A stretch of 64,000 nucleotides of DNA from Leucobacter sp. CX169 (GCF_017161405.1 NZ_CP071051.1:868001-932000); one strand, 5' to 3'; positions 49,955 to 59,767 are shown, counted from the stretch's first letter. The notes: generated from the sequence alone by a model not told the origin. A program made the numbers and translations.

Positions 49955-52900
49955 ATGTTCGTTCGAGGAGACCTGCTGGTGACGAGCGCCAGCGATCTGA
50001 CCGCGGCGAGCTATTGCGAGTTCGCCTGGCTGCGCCGAGTGGACGCACGGCTGGGTCGCGAGATCACAGTGCCCGCCGATGATGACCCGATGATGGCCCG
50101 CGCCGGCCGCCTCGGCGACGCCCACGAGGAGCGGATGCTCGAGCGGTATCGCGCGCAGTTTGGCCCGGCGACCGATGGCGAGGCGGGCGGGGTTGTCGAG
50201 ATCGCGCGCCCGACCACGATGGACGCGGCGGGGCTTGCAGAGCGGGCCGAAGAGACCCTCGTAGCGCTGCAGGGGAGTGCGGACATCGTCTTCCAGGCCA
50301 CCTTCTTCGAAGCGGAACAGCGCGCGGCCGAGCTTCCCGGGGACCCGACTATCGCGTTTCTTGGCTTCGCCGACTTCTTGGCACGCACCGCGGACGGTGC
50401 GATCGAGGTCCAAGACACGAAGCTGGCGCGCAAGGCGAAGGTGACCGCGCTGCTGCAACTGGCCGCGTACGCCGAACAGCTTGAGCGGCTCGGCGTCCCG
50501 GTTGCCGAGGAGGGCGTGCTCATCCTCGGGGACGGCGCCCGCAGCCGGCACCGCATCGCCGACATCGCGCCGGTGTTTCGCGAGCGCCGACGACGGCTGC
50601 ACGAGATCCTGCTCGAACGGGCGCGCGCGGTGGGGGTCGACGGCGAGCGTGCGAGCGCCGACGCGGTCGCCTGGGGTGCGCCCGGGGTGACGGCATGCGG
50701 GCGGTGCGAGGTGTGCGCCCCCGAGATCGAGGCCACCCGTGACCCGCTGCTCATCGCCGGCCTGCGCGCCGCCCAGCGCCAGCGGCTGGTCGATGCCGGG
50801 TTCCACACGATCGACGACGTCGCGCGGGCGCTGCCCGAGGTCGCCGCGGGCGGGCTTTCCATTCCCGGAATCGCCCCCGCGGTGCTCGAGCGCCTCGCCT
50901 GGCAGGCGTCGCTGCAGGTGCAGCCCGCGGTGGATGGCAAGCCGCCGGTCCAGGTCGTGGACGCGGCGTCGCTCGCGAGCATTCCCGAACCAAACCCGGG
51001 CGACCTCTTCTTCGACTTCGAGGGCGACCCGCTCTACCGCGAGCCCGGCGACGACGAGCACGCCCGCTGGGGCATCGACTACCTGTTCGGCATGGTCGAC
51101 AGCGAAGACCACTTCACGCCGCTCTGGGCGCACGACCTCCCGGCCGAGCGGCAGGCGCTCATCGACTTCCTCGCCCTCGTAGCCGAGCGGCGACGACGGT
51201 TTCCCACCATGAAGATCTACCACTACGCGGCGTACGAACGCACACACCTCACGAGCATCTCCGCCCGGCACGGGGTGGGCGAAGCCGAGGTGGATCAGCT
51301 GCTGCGCGAGCATGTACTCGTCGACCTGTACCCGGTCGTGCGCCGGGCGCTGCGCGTCGGCTCGCGCTCGTACTCGATCAAGAAGCTCGAGCCGCTCTAC
51401 ATGGGCGACGAGCTGCGCGACGAGGACGGCGTCACGAGCGGCGCCCAGTCGGTGAGCGAGTACGCCGAGGCGACCGCCCAGCTCTCCTCCGACGACGCGT
51501 CCGAGCGCGCCGAGGGGCAGCGCCGGCTCGACGCGATCGGCGACTACAACCGCTACGACTGCGTCTCGACCCGGCGCCTGCGCGACTGGCTGCTCGGCAT
51601 CGCCGACGCCCACGGGGTGGTGCCGTTCCCCGCATCCGAGGTACTCGACGGCACGGGCGAACCCCTGACGCTCAGCCCGCTTGCCGCCTCGCTCGCGGGC
51701 TTTGCCGAGGCGGCGGCCGCGCGGGCGGCCGATCCGGACGTGCCCGAGGCCGACCGTGCCGCTGCCCGCGCAGACCGCTCAGCCATCGCGCTCGCCGCGA
51801 GCGCGATCGACTACCACCAGCGCGAGCAGAAGGCGTTCTGGTGGGCCCATTTCAGTCGGCTCGTCGAGTCGATCGACGATTGGGCCGACACTCGCGACGT
51901 CCTCGTCGTCGACCCGGCCGCTAGCCGCGTCGTCGAGGACTGGCATCTGCCGCCGCGCGCCCGCGTCGCCCGCCGCCACGTCCGCCTGCGCGGGGAGTAC
52001 GCGCCAGGCAGCACGCCCAAGGCGGACCGCGAGGCAAACGCGTTGTACGCCTACCCGGGCCCTTTCGCGAAACTCGGGGCAGCGCCCGGCGCGCGCGCCG
52101 ACAAGCTCGTCAAGATCATCGAAGTGCACGACGACGGCGTCACGATCGAGGAGACGCTGCCGCGGGGCGTCGCCGAGTACACCGCGCTCCCCGAGGCGCT
52201 CGCGCCCGGCCCGCCGCCGCCTGCCGGCCGGCAGAAGGACGCGATCGAGGAGTGGGGGCGTGGGCTGGTCGCGGCACTCAAGAACGGCGACTTCCCGCAG
52301 GATCCCGTCGTCGACGTGCTGCGGCGCACGCCGCCGCGGCTGCGCGAGGAGGGGCTTGTCGCCCCCGACTCGGCCGCGGCGCTCGCCGCAGTCGGCGGAG
52401 ACGAGGGCTTCCGCTCCGCGGGGGCGGTCATGGCGAGCCTGCGCCAGCTCGAGCACTCGGTGCTGGCCGTCCAGGGCCCGCCCGGCACCGGCAAGACGAC
52501 GCTCGCGGCGCGCGTCATCAAGCAGCTGGTCGAGCGGGACGGCTGGCACATCGGCGTCGTCGCCCAGTCTCACCAGGTCGTCGAGAACCTGCTCGCCGCC
52601 GTCGCGAAGGCGGGGCTCGACCCCGCCCAGATCGGCAAGGTGCCCCAGCGCGGGGCTGACCCCGCCGCCATCACCGAGTCACCGTATACGGTGCTGCGCG
52701 GTAACGGCCACCTCGGCTTCGTGCGCGAGCACCGCAGCGCGGGCCGCGGCAGCGTCACCGGCGGGACGGCCTGGGACTTCAGCAACGCCGACCGCTTCGA
52801 GCGCGGCGGGCTCGACCTGCTCGTGGTGGACGAGGCCGGACAGTTCTCGCTCGCGCCGACCATCGCCGCCTCGGTCGCCGCCGAGCGGCTGCTGCTCGTC

Positions 52901-53635
52901 GGCGACCCGCAGCAGCTCCCGCAGGTCTCGCAGGGCAGCCACCCCGAGCCGGTCGACACCTCGGCCCTCGGCTGGGTGCTCGACGGGCACGAGACGATTC
53001 CCGAAGACCTCGGCTACTTCCTGGCCGAAAGTCGTCGCATGCGGCCCGAGCTCTGTGACCCGGTGTCCGAGCTCGCGTACGAGGGGCGCCTGCGCGCACA
53101 CCCGTCGGCGTCCGAGCGGGTCGCCATCGGGGCGGGGGAGCCGGGGCTGCACTGGCACCCCGTGCGGCACGTCGGCAATTCGACGCACTCCGCCGAGGAA
53201 GCGGACGAGGTCGTGCGGATCACTCGAGCGGCCCTCGGTGCGACGATCACCGACCACCACGGCTCGCGGGTGCTGGGAGAAGTCGACCTCATCGTCGTCG
53301 CCGCCTACAACGCCCAGGTCGAGCTCGTGGCCGAGCACCTGGCGGCGGCAGGCCTCGGCGACGTGCGCGTCGGCACCGTCGATCGCTTCCAGGGGCAGGA
53401 GGCGGCGGTCGCGATCGTGACGCTCGCGGCATCGGACGCTGACGAGATCCCGCGCGGCCTCGAGTTCCTGCTGCTGCGCAACCGGCTGAACGTGGCAATC
53501 AGCCGCGCGCAGTGGGCCGCGCACCTGGTCTCGTCCGAGCGCCTGGGCGGCAGCCTGCCAAGCAGCGCTGAGGGCGTCGCGGCGCTCTCGGGCTACCTGC
53601 GGCTCACCGAGCGGGGTGGTGTCACTGGCGAGTGA
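49955..53635 (+). CDS. TM0106-family RecB/Cas4-like nuclease fused to SF1 (UPF1-like) helicase
   Basis: A 1226-residue multidomain protein. N-terminal RecB/Cas4-type nuclease: GDAHEER (His57), FLGFADF (Asp140), IEVQDTK (Glu151, Lys156), QLAAY (Gln168). Cys21 with Cys248, Cys251 and Cys254 (ACGRCEVC) gives the four-cysteine arrangement of Fe-S Cas4/AddB nucleases. A middle DnaQ/RNase H-like domain has FFDFEGDP (about 352) and YNRYDCVSTRRL. The C-terminal helicase has Walker A GPPGTGKTT (about 841), VVDEAG, VGDPQQLPQ, VDRFQGQEA and LNVAISRAQ. Likely cytoplasmic DNA processing or defence; substrate unknown. Confidence 0.9.
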   Translation: MFVRGDLLVTSASDLTAASYCEFAWLRRVDARLGREITVPADDDPMMARAGRLGDAHEERMLERYRAQFGPATDGEAGGVVEIARPTTMDAAGLAERAEETLVALQGSADIVFQATFFEAEQRAAELPGDPTIAFLGFADFLARTADGAIEVQDTKLARKAKVTALLQLAAYAEQLERLGVPVAEEGVLILGDGARSRHRIADIAPVFRERRRRLHEILLERARAVGVDGERASADAVAWGAPGVTACGRCEVCAPEIEATRDPLLIAGLRAAQRQRLVDAGFHTIDDVARALPEVAAGGLSIPGIAPAVLERLAWQASLQVQPAVDGKPPVQVVDAASLASIPEPNPGDLFFDFEGDPLYREPGDDEHARWGIDYLFGMVDSEDHFTPLWAHDLPAERQALIDFLALVAERRRRFPTMKIYHYAAYERTHLTSISARHGVGEAEVDQLLREHVLVDLYPVVRRALRVGSRSYSIKKLEPLYMGDELRDEDGVTSGAQSVSEYAEATAQLSSDDASERAEGQRRLDAIGDYNRYDCVSTRRLRDWLLGIADAHGVVPFPASEVLDGTGEPLTLSPLAASLAGFAEAAAARAADPDVPEADRAAARADRSAIALAASAIDYHQREQKAFWWAHFSRLVESIDDWADTRDVLVVDPAASRVVEDWHLPPRARVARRHVRLRGEYAPGSTPKADREANALYAYPGPFAKLGAAPGARADKLVKIIEVHDDGVTIEETLPRGVAEYTALPEALAPGPPPPAGRQKDAIEEWGRGLVAALKNGDFPQDPVVDVLRRTPPRLREEGLVAPDSAAALAAVGGDEGFRSAGAVMASLRQLEHSVLAVQGPPGTGKTTLAARVIKQLVERDGWHIGVVAQSHQVVENLLAAVAKAGLDPAQIGKVPQRGADPAAITESPYTVLRGNGHLGFVREHRSAGRGSVTGGTAWDFSNADRFERGGLDLLVVDEAGQFSLAPTIAASVAAERLLLVGDPQQLPQVSQGSHPEPVDTSALGWVLDGHETIPEDLGYFLAESRRMRPELCDPVSELAYEGRLRAHPSASERVAIGAGEPGLHWHPVRHVGNSTHSAEEADEVVRITRAALGATITDHHGSRVLGEVDLIVVAAYNAQVELVAEHLAAAGLGDVRVGTVDRFQGQEAAVAIVTLAASDADEIPRGLEFLLLRNRLNVAISRAQWAAHLVSSERLGGSLPSSAEGVAALSGYLRLTERGGVTGE

Positions 53636-53656
53636 GCGGCACGACCCCATCCACGC

Positions 53657-53690
53657 AAAACGGGCCGAGACGCACATGCGCCCCGGCCCG
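53657..53690 (-). terminator. Terminator of the alcohol dehydrogenase operon
   Basis: CGGGCCG/CGGCCCG outer stem with nested CGC/GCG; on the minus strand it is followed by TTTT. It lies between two convergent genes. Confidence 0.65.
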
Positions 53691-53708
53691 GATCCTGCAT
53701 CGAAACCG

Positions 53709-54821
53709 CTAGACGTATTCGATCACCGAACGAATGCCGCGGCCCTGGCGCATCTCGCCGAACGCCTCGTTGACCTGGTCGAGCGTGATGCGGTCGGTGA
53801 CCATCGAGTCGAGGTCGACCTTGCCCTCCATGTAGAGGTCGATGATGCGCGGGAAGTCGATCGACTGCCGGCTCGAGCCGTAGTTCGAGCCGATCAGGCG
53901 CTTCTCCTGGTCGCTCATCACGAACGGGTCGATCGAGATCTTCACGCCGTCGGCGACCTGGCCAACGACGACCGCGGTGCCGCCGCGGCGCACCGCGTCG
54001 TAGCAGGCCTCGATCGTGAACGGCAGGCCGATCGCCTCGAACGCGTAGTCGACCCCGCGTCCGTCGGTGAGCGAGCGCACGGTTTCGAGTAGATCGACCT
54101 CGCGGCTGTTCACGACGTGCGTGGCGCCGAAGCTGCGCCCGAGCTCGAGCTTCTCGTCGCTCACGTCGGCGACAATGATCTGCTTGGCACCAGCGAGGCG
54201 CGCACCCTGCACGACGTTGAGGCCAACCCCGCCGCAGCCGACGACCAGCACGGTGCTTCCCGGTTCGACGCCGGCCGTGTTCACGACGGCGCCGATGCCG
54301 GTGGTCACCGCGCAGCCGACGAGGGCGGCCTGGGCGAGCGGCGCGTCCTTCCGGATCCGGATCGCGGCCGACGCCGGCACCATGGCGTACTCGCCGAACG
54401 AGCCCACCGCGAGGAAGCTTTTCACGTCCTGCTCGCCGTCCGTGAGGCGCGGCTTGCCGTCGAAGAAGACGTGCTGGTACGCCGTCTCGTTGGCGAGCTG
54501 GCAGAGCACCGGCCGGCCCGAGACGCAGAACTCGCACTTCTGGCATGAAGGGGTCCACGAGAGGATCACGTGGTCCTCGAGCTCGAGTTCCGTCACCTCG
54601 GAGCCCACGGCGATGACGACGCCGGCGCCCTCGTGGCCGAGCACGAGCGGCGCCGGGGTGTCCCAGTCGCCGTCGAGCGCGTGCAGGTCACTGTGGCAGA
54701 CGCCCGAGGCGGCGAGCTTCACGAGCACCTCGTTCGGGCCGGGGGTGCTGGAAATCTGCAGATCCCGAATCTCGAGCGGCTGTTCTGGCCCGACGAATAC
54801 GGCGGCCTTCATGGTGATCAT
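53709..54821 (-). CDS. Zinc-dependent alcohol dehydrogenase (MDR, class III-like)
   Basis: A 370-residue medium-chain dehydrogenase. Catalytic zinc: CHSDLHALDG and GHEGAGVV; structural zinc: CQKCEFCVSGRPVLC; NAD site: VVGCGGVGLNVVQGA with Asp in VADVS. The length and the QHVFFDG segment resemble the formaldehyde/NDMA-dependent branch. It follows an unknown protein and an APC permease in a PucR-linked cluster. Substrate could be an alcohol or amino-alcohol-derived aldehyde. Confidence 0.92.
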   Translation of the reverse strand: MITMKAAVFVGPEQPLEIRDLQISSTPGPNEVLVKLAASGVCHSDLHALDGDWDTPAPLVLGHEGAGVVIAVGSEVTELELEDHVILSWTPSCQKCEFCVSGRPVLCQLANETAYQHVFFDGKPRLTDGEQDVKSFLAVGSFGEYAMVPASAAIRIRKDAPLAQAALVGCAVTTGIGAVVNTAGVEPGSTVLVVGCGGVGLNVVQGARLAGAKQIIVADVSDEKLELGRSFGATHVVNSREVDLLETVRSLTDGRGVDYAFEAIGLPFTIEACYDAVRRGGTAVVVGQVADGVKISIDPFVMSDQEKRLIGSNYGSSRQSIDFPRIIDLYMEGKVDLDSMVTDRITLDQVNEAFGEMRQGRGIRSVIEYV

Positions 54822-54855
54822 CTGGTGGGATCCTCTCGGTAATGCGTACTGCGAA

Positions 54856-55452
54856 CTACGTGGTGTGGGTGGGTGAAACGGTGGCCGCAGCGAGCCCGCG
54901 GACGCTGCGGACGAGCTGCAGGATCCTGTCGGGTTCGCCCGGGGGGAAGCTCGTCGCTTTGAAGACGGGCGGAATCAGCACCCACACGTATGAGCCGCCC
55001 ATCGGGGTGATGCGCAGGGTGCGGGTCGTGCCCGCGCCGGTGATGCTGGCCTGGAGCACGTCGATCGCGTCGAGCTGCGCCGCGCACGCCGCGTTCAGCT
55101 GGGCGAGCGACAGCTGCCCCGAGCGGAAGTCTTTGCCCTGCGTGAACCTCGGGCCGCTGCGGTGCTTGTGCGTGATCGTCACCCCGGCCGGGTAGCCGGC
55201 ACTCGGCAGCTCGGCCTCTATGGTGAGGTTGTACACGCGCGAGAACACGTAGTTTCCGGGCGCGTAGCTGAGCACGACCTCGATCCCGTCGGCACTGCGC
55301 GCGCGGACGGTGGTGTCGTCGCACTCGACGATCTCGCCGAACTGCGTGGCGACGTGCCGCAGGGCCTGCCGGGCGCGGTCCACGATGGGGCCGCGCCCGG
55401 CGAGGGCGTGGGTGCGTTCCCGCGAGCGGGGTGTGCGAGTGGTGAGGCTCAA
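54856..55452 (-). CDS. Conserved protein, possibly DUF3156
   Basis: A 198-residue protein with no signal or TM. After a basic N-terminus it is beta-rich: VVLSYAPGNYVFSRVYNLTI, ITHKHRSGPRFTQGKDF, then an Ala-rich helix and LRITPMGGSYVWVLIPPVFK. I think it resembles DUF3156 but cannot confirm. It overlaps the APC permease stop by four bases (ATGA) and so belongs to that operon. No function proposed. Confidence 0.72.
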   Translation of the reverse strand: MSLTTRTPRSRERTHALAGRGPIVDRARQALRHVATQFGEIVECDDTTVRARSADGIEVVLSYAPGNYVFSRVYNLTIEAELPSAGYPAGVTITHKHRSGPRFTQGKDFRSGQLSLAQLNAACAAQLDAIDVLQASITGAGTTRTLRITPMGGSYVWVLIPPVFKATSFPPGEPDRILQLVRSVRGLAAATVSPTHTT

Positions 55453-56912
55453 CGGTCGCCCGCGTTCGCCTCGCGCGCGGCCTCGGTGGCCAGCAGTTCG
55501 TCGACCTCGGACTCGAGATCGCCATCGTCGTCCAGGCTCTCCGAGCGCATGATGATGTTGTTCTGCGTGTGCGTGAGCTCGGTCGGCGTGAACAGCGGCA
55601 GGCGGTTGCGCTTGAGCCAGATGACCGCGAAGAGCGCGATCGCACCCAGGATCAGTCCGGCGCTCGACCAGATAACGATGCGCTGCTCCATGTCAGGCAC
55701 GATGAACACGATCAGGTAGATGCACGATGCGATGCCGAGGATCTGCGGGAGCGGGTACAGCGGCGTCTTGAACGGTCGGCGCGCGTTCGGGTACTTGCGG
55801 CGCAGCACGATGACGTCGACCTGGGCGATGATGTAGCTGAACAGCCAGGTGGTGCAGGCGATGCTGATGAGGTTCAGGATCAGGCCGATGCCGCCCTGCG
55901 AGAACGTGGAGTACAGCAGCACGGACGCCATGCAGCCCGCCGTGACGACCATGCCGGCCCACGGGACGCGGGTGCGACGGCTCACCTTCGCGAGCCACTT
56001 CGGCAGCAGGCCCTCGTTGGCCAGGCCGTAGAGCATGCGCGGGATCGCGGCGAGGTACGAGTTGCCGGTCGAGAACGACGCGAGAATGGTGACGACCGTC
56101 ATGATGAGCCCGCCGACACTGCCGAAGATCGCGGTGGCTCCAACAACGTGGGGGATGGACGACGCGGCCATTTCGGCGAGGTCCGCGTAGCGGGTGGCGC
56201 CCCAACCGAACAGTACGTCGACGACGAAGATGGTGGAGACGCCGATGATCATGGCGGCCGGGATGGTCTTCCAGGGCTTGCGCACTTCCTCGGCGAGCGG
56301 GGCGACGAACTCCATGCCGATGTAGAGCCAGATCGCGACGGCGCCCATCGAAGCGAGCGTGCCCCAGTCGGTGTTGAGGACGGGGTTTTCGACCTGCGGC
56401 TGGTTCGTGACGCCGAACACTCCGGCGAGGCCAAGCACGGCCAGGATGCCCATCATGCCGAACACGATCGGAATCTGCACCCGGGCGAAGATGTCGACGC
56501 CCGAGATATTCAGCACCAGCAGGATCGCGAGCACGAGGAAAGAGAACGCCGCGGCGGGGAAGCCGGTGAGCCCCTCGAACGATTCGCCCGCGACGAGCAG
56601 CTGCGTGCCACCGTCGGCCGAGACGAGCACCAGGTACCCACCGAGCACGGCGAGGATCGCGGGGAGGCGGCCGAGCGCCGGCAGTGTGTATTCGCCGACC
56701 ATGCCGCCGCCGGGCAGCATCGACGCGAGCTCGCCGTACGAGATGGCGACCATGATGATGATGATGAGCCCGATGAACGCTGGGATCGCGAAGGCGAGAC
56801 CGCCCACGCCGAATCCGTTGCCGAGCGAGACCATTGCGGTGCCCGAGACCACGAGCCCGGTGGACGCGGCGTACGCGGCCCCAAAACCCAAACTTCTCTT
56901 CAACTTGACCAA
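55449..56912 (-). CDS. APC-superfamily amino acid/amine permease
   Basis: A 487-residue permease with 12 predicted TM segments. TM1 contains STGLVVSGTAMVSLGNGFG, the APC substrate-binding unwound helix, and ISYGELASMLPGGGMVGEYT is the conserved second region. The long acidic C-terminal tail (SLDDDGDLESEVDELL) is hydrophilic. Likely a symporter for an amino acid, ethanolamine or polyamine. The PucR regulator gene lies directly upstream on the same strand. Confidence 0.9.
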   Translation of the reverse strand: MVKLKRSLGFGAAYAASTGLVVSGTAMVSLGNGFGVGGLAFAIPAFIGLIIIIMVAISYGELASMLPGGGMVGEYTLPALGRLPAILAVLGGYLVLVSADGGTQLLVAGESFEGLTGFPAAAFSFLVLAILLVLNISGVDIFARVQIPIVFGMMGILAVLGLAGVFGVTNQPQVENPVLNTDWGTLASMGAVAIWLYIGMEFVAPLAEEVRKPWKTIPAAMIIGVSTIFVVDVLFGWGATRYADLAEMAASSIPHVVGATAIFGSVGGLIMTVVTILASFSTGNSYLAAIPRMLYGLANEGLLPKWLAKVSRRTRVPWAGMVVTAGCMASVLLYSTFSQGGIGLILNLISIACTTWLFSYIIAQVDVIVLRRKYPNARRPFKTPLYPLPQILGIASCIYLIVFIVPDMEQRIVIWSSAGLILGAIALFAVIWLKRNRLPLFTPTELTHTQNNIIMRSESLDDDGDLESEVDELLATEAAREANAGDR

Positions 56913-57093
56913 ACGTCAGCTCCCTTGCTTCCGTTGACGACTGTGACAGCCCCATCTTGCCGGGGCGCCAAGGTTCGTGCACTGGGCAGAGTGGATATTT
57001 TCGCGCTCTGAATCGACACTTTGTGAGCCGAAAGTGCATCAGGGGTCGTTCAGTGTGTCGGGTGAAGTGCAATTCGCCGACAGTGTGTTGAGG

Positions 57094-58716
57094 CTAGTGG
57101 TGCAGGTACCGCAGAGCGAGCGAGAACTCGACGCGAGAATCCACGTCGTCGAGGTCGAGGCCTGTCATCGCCGAGACCTGCTCGAGGCGATGCGCGAGCG
57201 TGTGGCGGTGGATCCCGAGTTCGCGCGCGGCCGGCAGGCCCCGCCCGTGGTGCCCGAGCCACACGCGCAGCGTCGGCAGGAGGTTTGAATCGTGTTGCTC
57301 GTCGTGCTCCTGGATTGGCCCGAGGAGCCGGCGGGCCACGTGCGACGCGTCGGACGAGTCGATGAGGTCGGTGAGACCCTCGCGCCAGATCTCCGAGAAC
57401 AGGGTCACCCCGTCGTTGCCGCGGCGCTCGCCGAACTCGGCCGCCTTGCGCGCCTCCTCGAGCGCGATGTCGAGCCCTTCCCAGCGGTCGCAACGCGACT
57501 GGCCGAGCACCAGATCGAGCCGCCGCAGGTGGTCAATCACGTGGTTCGCGTCGGCCTCGTGCACGACAATCGCGATGTTCTCGTGGTACTGCGCAAAGAA
57601 GATCGCCGTGTCGCCGTCGACTGGCATCGACTCGACCGCGGGGAGGTGCCGGCTCGCGTCGAAGTGACGGGGGATCGCGACTAAGGCAACGAGCGGCGGC
57701 TGGGGGAGCTGGCCCCATACGCTCTCGATGATGTGGCGGGTGACGGCGATGTTGCCGGTAAGGATGAGCTGCAGTAGCGCCTCGCGCAGAGTCCCGTGGA
57801 GGGCGCCGAGCGCCTGGTTTTGCTCGAGCGAGACGCTGACGAGCGCGAGCACGCTCGAGAGGACGTTGCGCGACACGTCGTCGAAGCCGCGGCTGAGGGT
57901 CAGGACGAGCATGCCGCTCGGTTCGCCGGGCTCGCCCAACAGCTGCAGCACCGCCTCCACCTCGGGCGTCACCTGGGTCGACTGGAATCGCTGCTCGGCC
58001 TCGAGCGCCTGCTGCACGATCGGGGTGAGCTCGGACTCCTTGACACGCGGGCCGTCGGGCGCCTCGATCATGGTGACCGCGCGGCCGAGCGGGTCGTACA
58101 GGGCGACGCCGCAGCCCAGCTGCCGGGCGGTCTCGCGGAGCGTGGCGGTGAGCCCGTCGCGCCGGGTCGCCGCGCGGGCGATGGCTTTCTGGGCGCGCAG
58201 CGACCGCGTGTAGCGCTCGGTCTGGTCGCGCTGCAGCACGCGCGCGGCCTCCTGCAGCAGGTCCATGAACGAGATCTCGTAGGGCACGTCGAACAGGATC
58301 AGGCCGTGGCGCTGGCACGCCGCTTCGAGCTGGCGGGGGATGCCCCTGTGGATCACGTCGCTGCCGAAGCCGATGCCTATCACGCCGTGCGCGGCGACGA
58401 GCGCGGCATAGCTCTCGTAAATCTCGTCCAGTTGCGCGGGGCTCGCCTTGACGGCGGGGATGCCGTCGTTCGCCGGCTGCGTGATGGGGAACTGCCACCC
58501 GAGCGTGAGGATCACCTCGGCGGGGCCGAGGAACTTCGTCGGGTCGACGAGGTCGGTCACGTGCAGCCACTCGAACTCCTGGTCAAGCGCGTCGCGCGTC
58601 GCCTGCTCGCGGCGGTGCCCCTCGGGGCCGCCGACGTCGCCATCGCCCGTGACGACGCGGAGGTGCAGCGAGGGATTCTGCAGGAGTCTACGGAGACTGA
58701 GCGACATGCCACCCAT
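57094..58716 (-). CDS. PucR-family transcriptional activator
   Basis: A 540-residue regulator. N-terminal PucR domain (VILTLGWQFPITQPANDGIPAV, IGIGFGSDVIHRGIPRQLEA), a GGDEF-like central region and a C-terminal HTH_30: LRVWLGHHGRGLPAARELGIHRHTLAHRLEQV. Family members activate purine, amine or proline catabolism. ATG 58716 or 58707 are possible starts. Followed by the permease 181 bases downstream, the probable target. Confidence 0.9.
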   Translation of the reverse strand: MGGMSLSLRRLLQNPSLHLRVVTGDGDVGGPEGHRREQATRDALDQEFEWLHVTDLVDPTKFLGPAEVILTLGWQFPITQPANDGIPAVKASPAQLDEIYESYAALVAAHGVIGIGFGSDVIHRGIPRQLEAACQRHGLILFDVPYEISFMDLLQEAARVLQRDQTERYTRSLRAQKAIARAATRRDGLTATLRETARQLGCGVALYDPLGRAVTMIEAPDGPRVKESELTPIVQQALEAEQRFQSTQVTPEVEAVLQLLGEPGEPSGMLVLTLSRGFDDVSRNVLSSVLALVSVSLEQNQALGALHGTLREALLQLILTGNIAVTRHIIESVWGQLPQPPLVALVAIPRHFDASRHLPAVESMPVDGDTAIFFAQYHENIAIVVHEADANHVIDHLRRLDLVLGQSRCDRWEGLDIALEEARKAAEFGERRGNDGVTLFSEIWREGLTDLIDSSDASHVARRLLGPIQEHDEQHDSNLLPTLRVWLGHHGRGLPAARELGIHRHTLAHRLEQVSAMTGLDLDDVDSRVEFSLALRYLHH

Positions 58717-58774
58717 CGTATGGGTGCAGCCCCGCCCGGACGGGATTCCAGCCGCCGCAACGTAGGATCGACCG

Positions 58775-59704
58775 GTGCCCCCTCGTTCACCCCTGCCGCA
58801 GCGTCACGGCCTCGACGCCGCGTGGATGCGCACCCCCGATCGCGATCACGGGCAGGCTCGGCCGTGGGCAACGATGGGGGAGTGGATCCACTCGCGCCTG
58901 CACGAGTTCATCGACGTTAAGGGGTTCCTTGCCGAGGGGCGCTTCGTGTACGAGGACGGCCGGGCCGCGGGTCGGGACGACCCCTATAGCCCGCACACCT
59001 TTGTCTGGTTTCACCGGGACCTCGCGGAGGAAAAGCCCGTCCCCGGCGAAATTCACGTCGTGTATCGCGACGAGCGCATCGTCGTGATCGATAAGCCGCC
59101 GTTTCTCTCGAGCATCCCGCGCGGCCGCCATGTGCGACAGAGCGTCGTCGTGCGCCTGCGCGACGAGCTCGGAATGCCCGAGCTCTCGCCGCTGCACCGG
59201 CTCGATCGGGTGACGTCGGGGCTCCTCATGCTCGCGACCGAGAAGCGCTGGCGGGCCCCGTACCAGAGTCTGTTCCAGGACGGGCTGGTCGACAAGACCT
59301 ACTTCGCGCAGGCGCCCATTGACCCGGGCCTCGCGCTTCCGGCGGTCGTGCAGAACCACCTCATTAAGGAGCGCGGCACGATGCAGGGCGAGATCGTGCC
59401 GGGCAAGCCCGCGAACTCGGAGTCGCTGGTCGCCCTCGAGCGCGAGTTGGAGCCCGGGGTGGGCGGATCCCGCACCGGAATTTATCGCCTGAAGCCCCGC
59501 ACGGGCCGCACCCACCAGCTGCGCCTGCACATGCTGAGCCTCGGTATTCCGATCTGCGGCGACCCGCTCTACCCGGTCGATCGTCAAGTGCCGGTCGAGG
59601 ACTTCGGTACCCCGCTGCAGCTGCTCGCGGGCGAGGTTGAATTCCAGGACCCTGTCGACGGTGGCGCTCGCCGCTTCGCAAGCGTCCGCTCCCTCCCGCT
59701 GTAA
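58775..59704 (+). CDS. RluA-family RNA pseudouridine synthase
   Basis: A 309-residue pseudouridine synthase. Catalytic loop HRLDRVTSG with Asp; PGEIHVVYRDERIVVIDKPP at the domain start; GRTHQLRLHMLSLGIPICGD as the C-terminal motif. Lacks an S4 domain but has about 80 N-terminal residues with RFVYEDGRAAG. Modifies rRNA or tRNA uridines. GTG start with TAGGAT ending six bases before it. Confidence 0.92.
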   Translation: MPPRSPLPQRHGLDAAWMRTPDRDHGQARPWATMGEWIHSRLHEFIDVKGFLAEGRFVYEDGRAAGRDDPYSPHTFVWFHRDLAEEKPVPGEIHVVYRDERIVVIDKPPFLSSIPRGRHVRQSVVVRLRDELGMPELSPLHRLDRVTSGLLMLATEKRWRAPYQSLFQDGLVDKTYFAQAPIDPGLALPAVVQNHLIKERGTMQGEIVPGKPANSESLVALERELEPGVGGSRTGIYRLKPRTGRTHQLRLHMLSLGIPICGDPLYPVDRQVPVEDFGTPLQLLAGEVEFQDPVDGGARRFASVRSLPL

Positions 59705-59723
59705 ATTTCTGTCGATCTCGGGG

Positions 59724-59752
59724 TTGACACCTCCCTCGCCGCGTCGTAATCT
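59724..59752 (+). promoter_or_regulatory. Consensus promoter of the ArsR-SRPBCC operon
   Basis: TTGACA (59724-59729), 17-base spacer, TAATCT (59747-59752). TSS would fall at 59759-59761, i.e. on the start codon. Confidence 0.85.
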
Positions 59753-59753
59753 A

Positions 59754-59767
59754 CAACCAAATGGTTG
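59754..59767. promoter_or_regulatory. ArsR operator overlapping the start codon
   Basis: CAACCA-AA-TGGTTG, perfect 6-bp arms. It covers the TSS and the ATG of the regulator itself, so binding would block initiation: autoregulation. Confidence 0.75.

Noticed and set aside
49838-51613. 591-codon minus-strand ORF opposite the nuclease-helicase
   Set aside because: Shadow translation; the plus-strand domains are clear.
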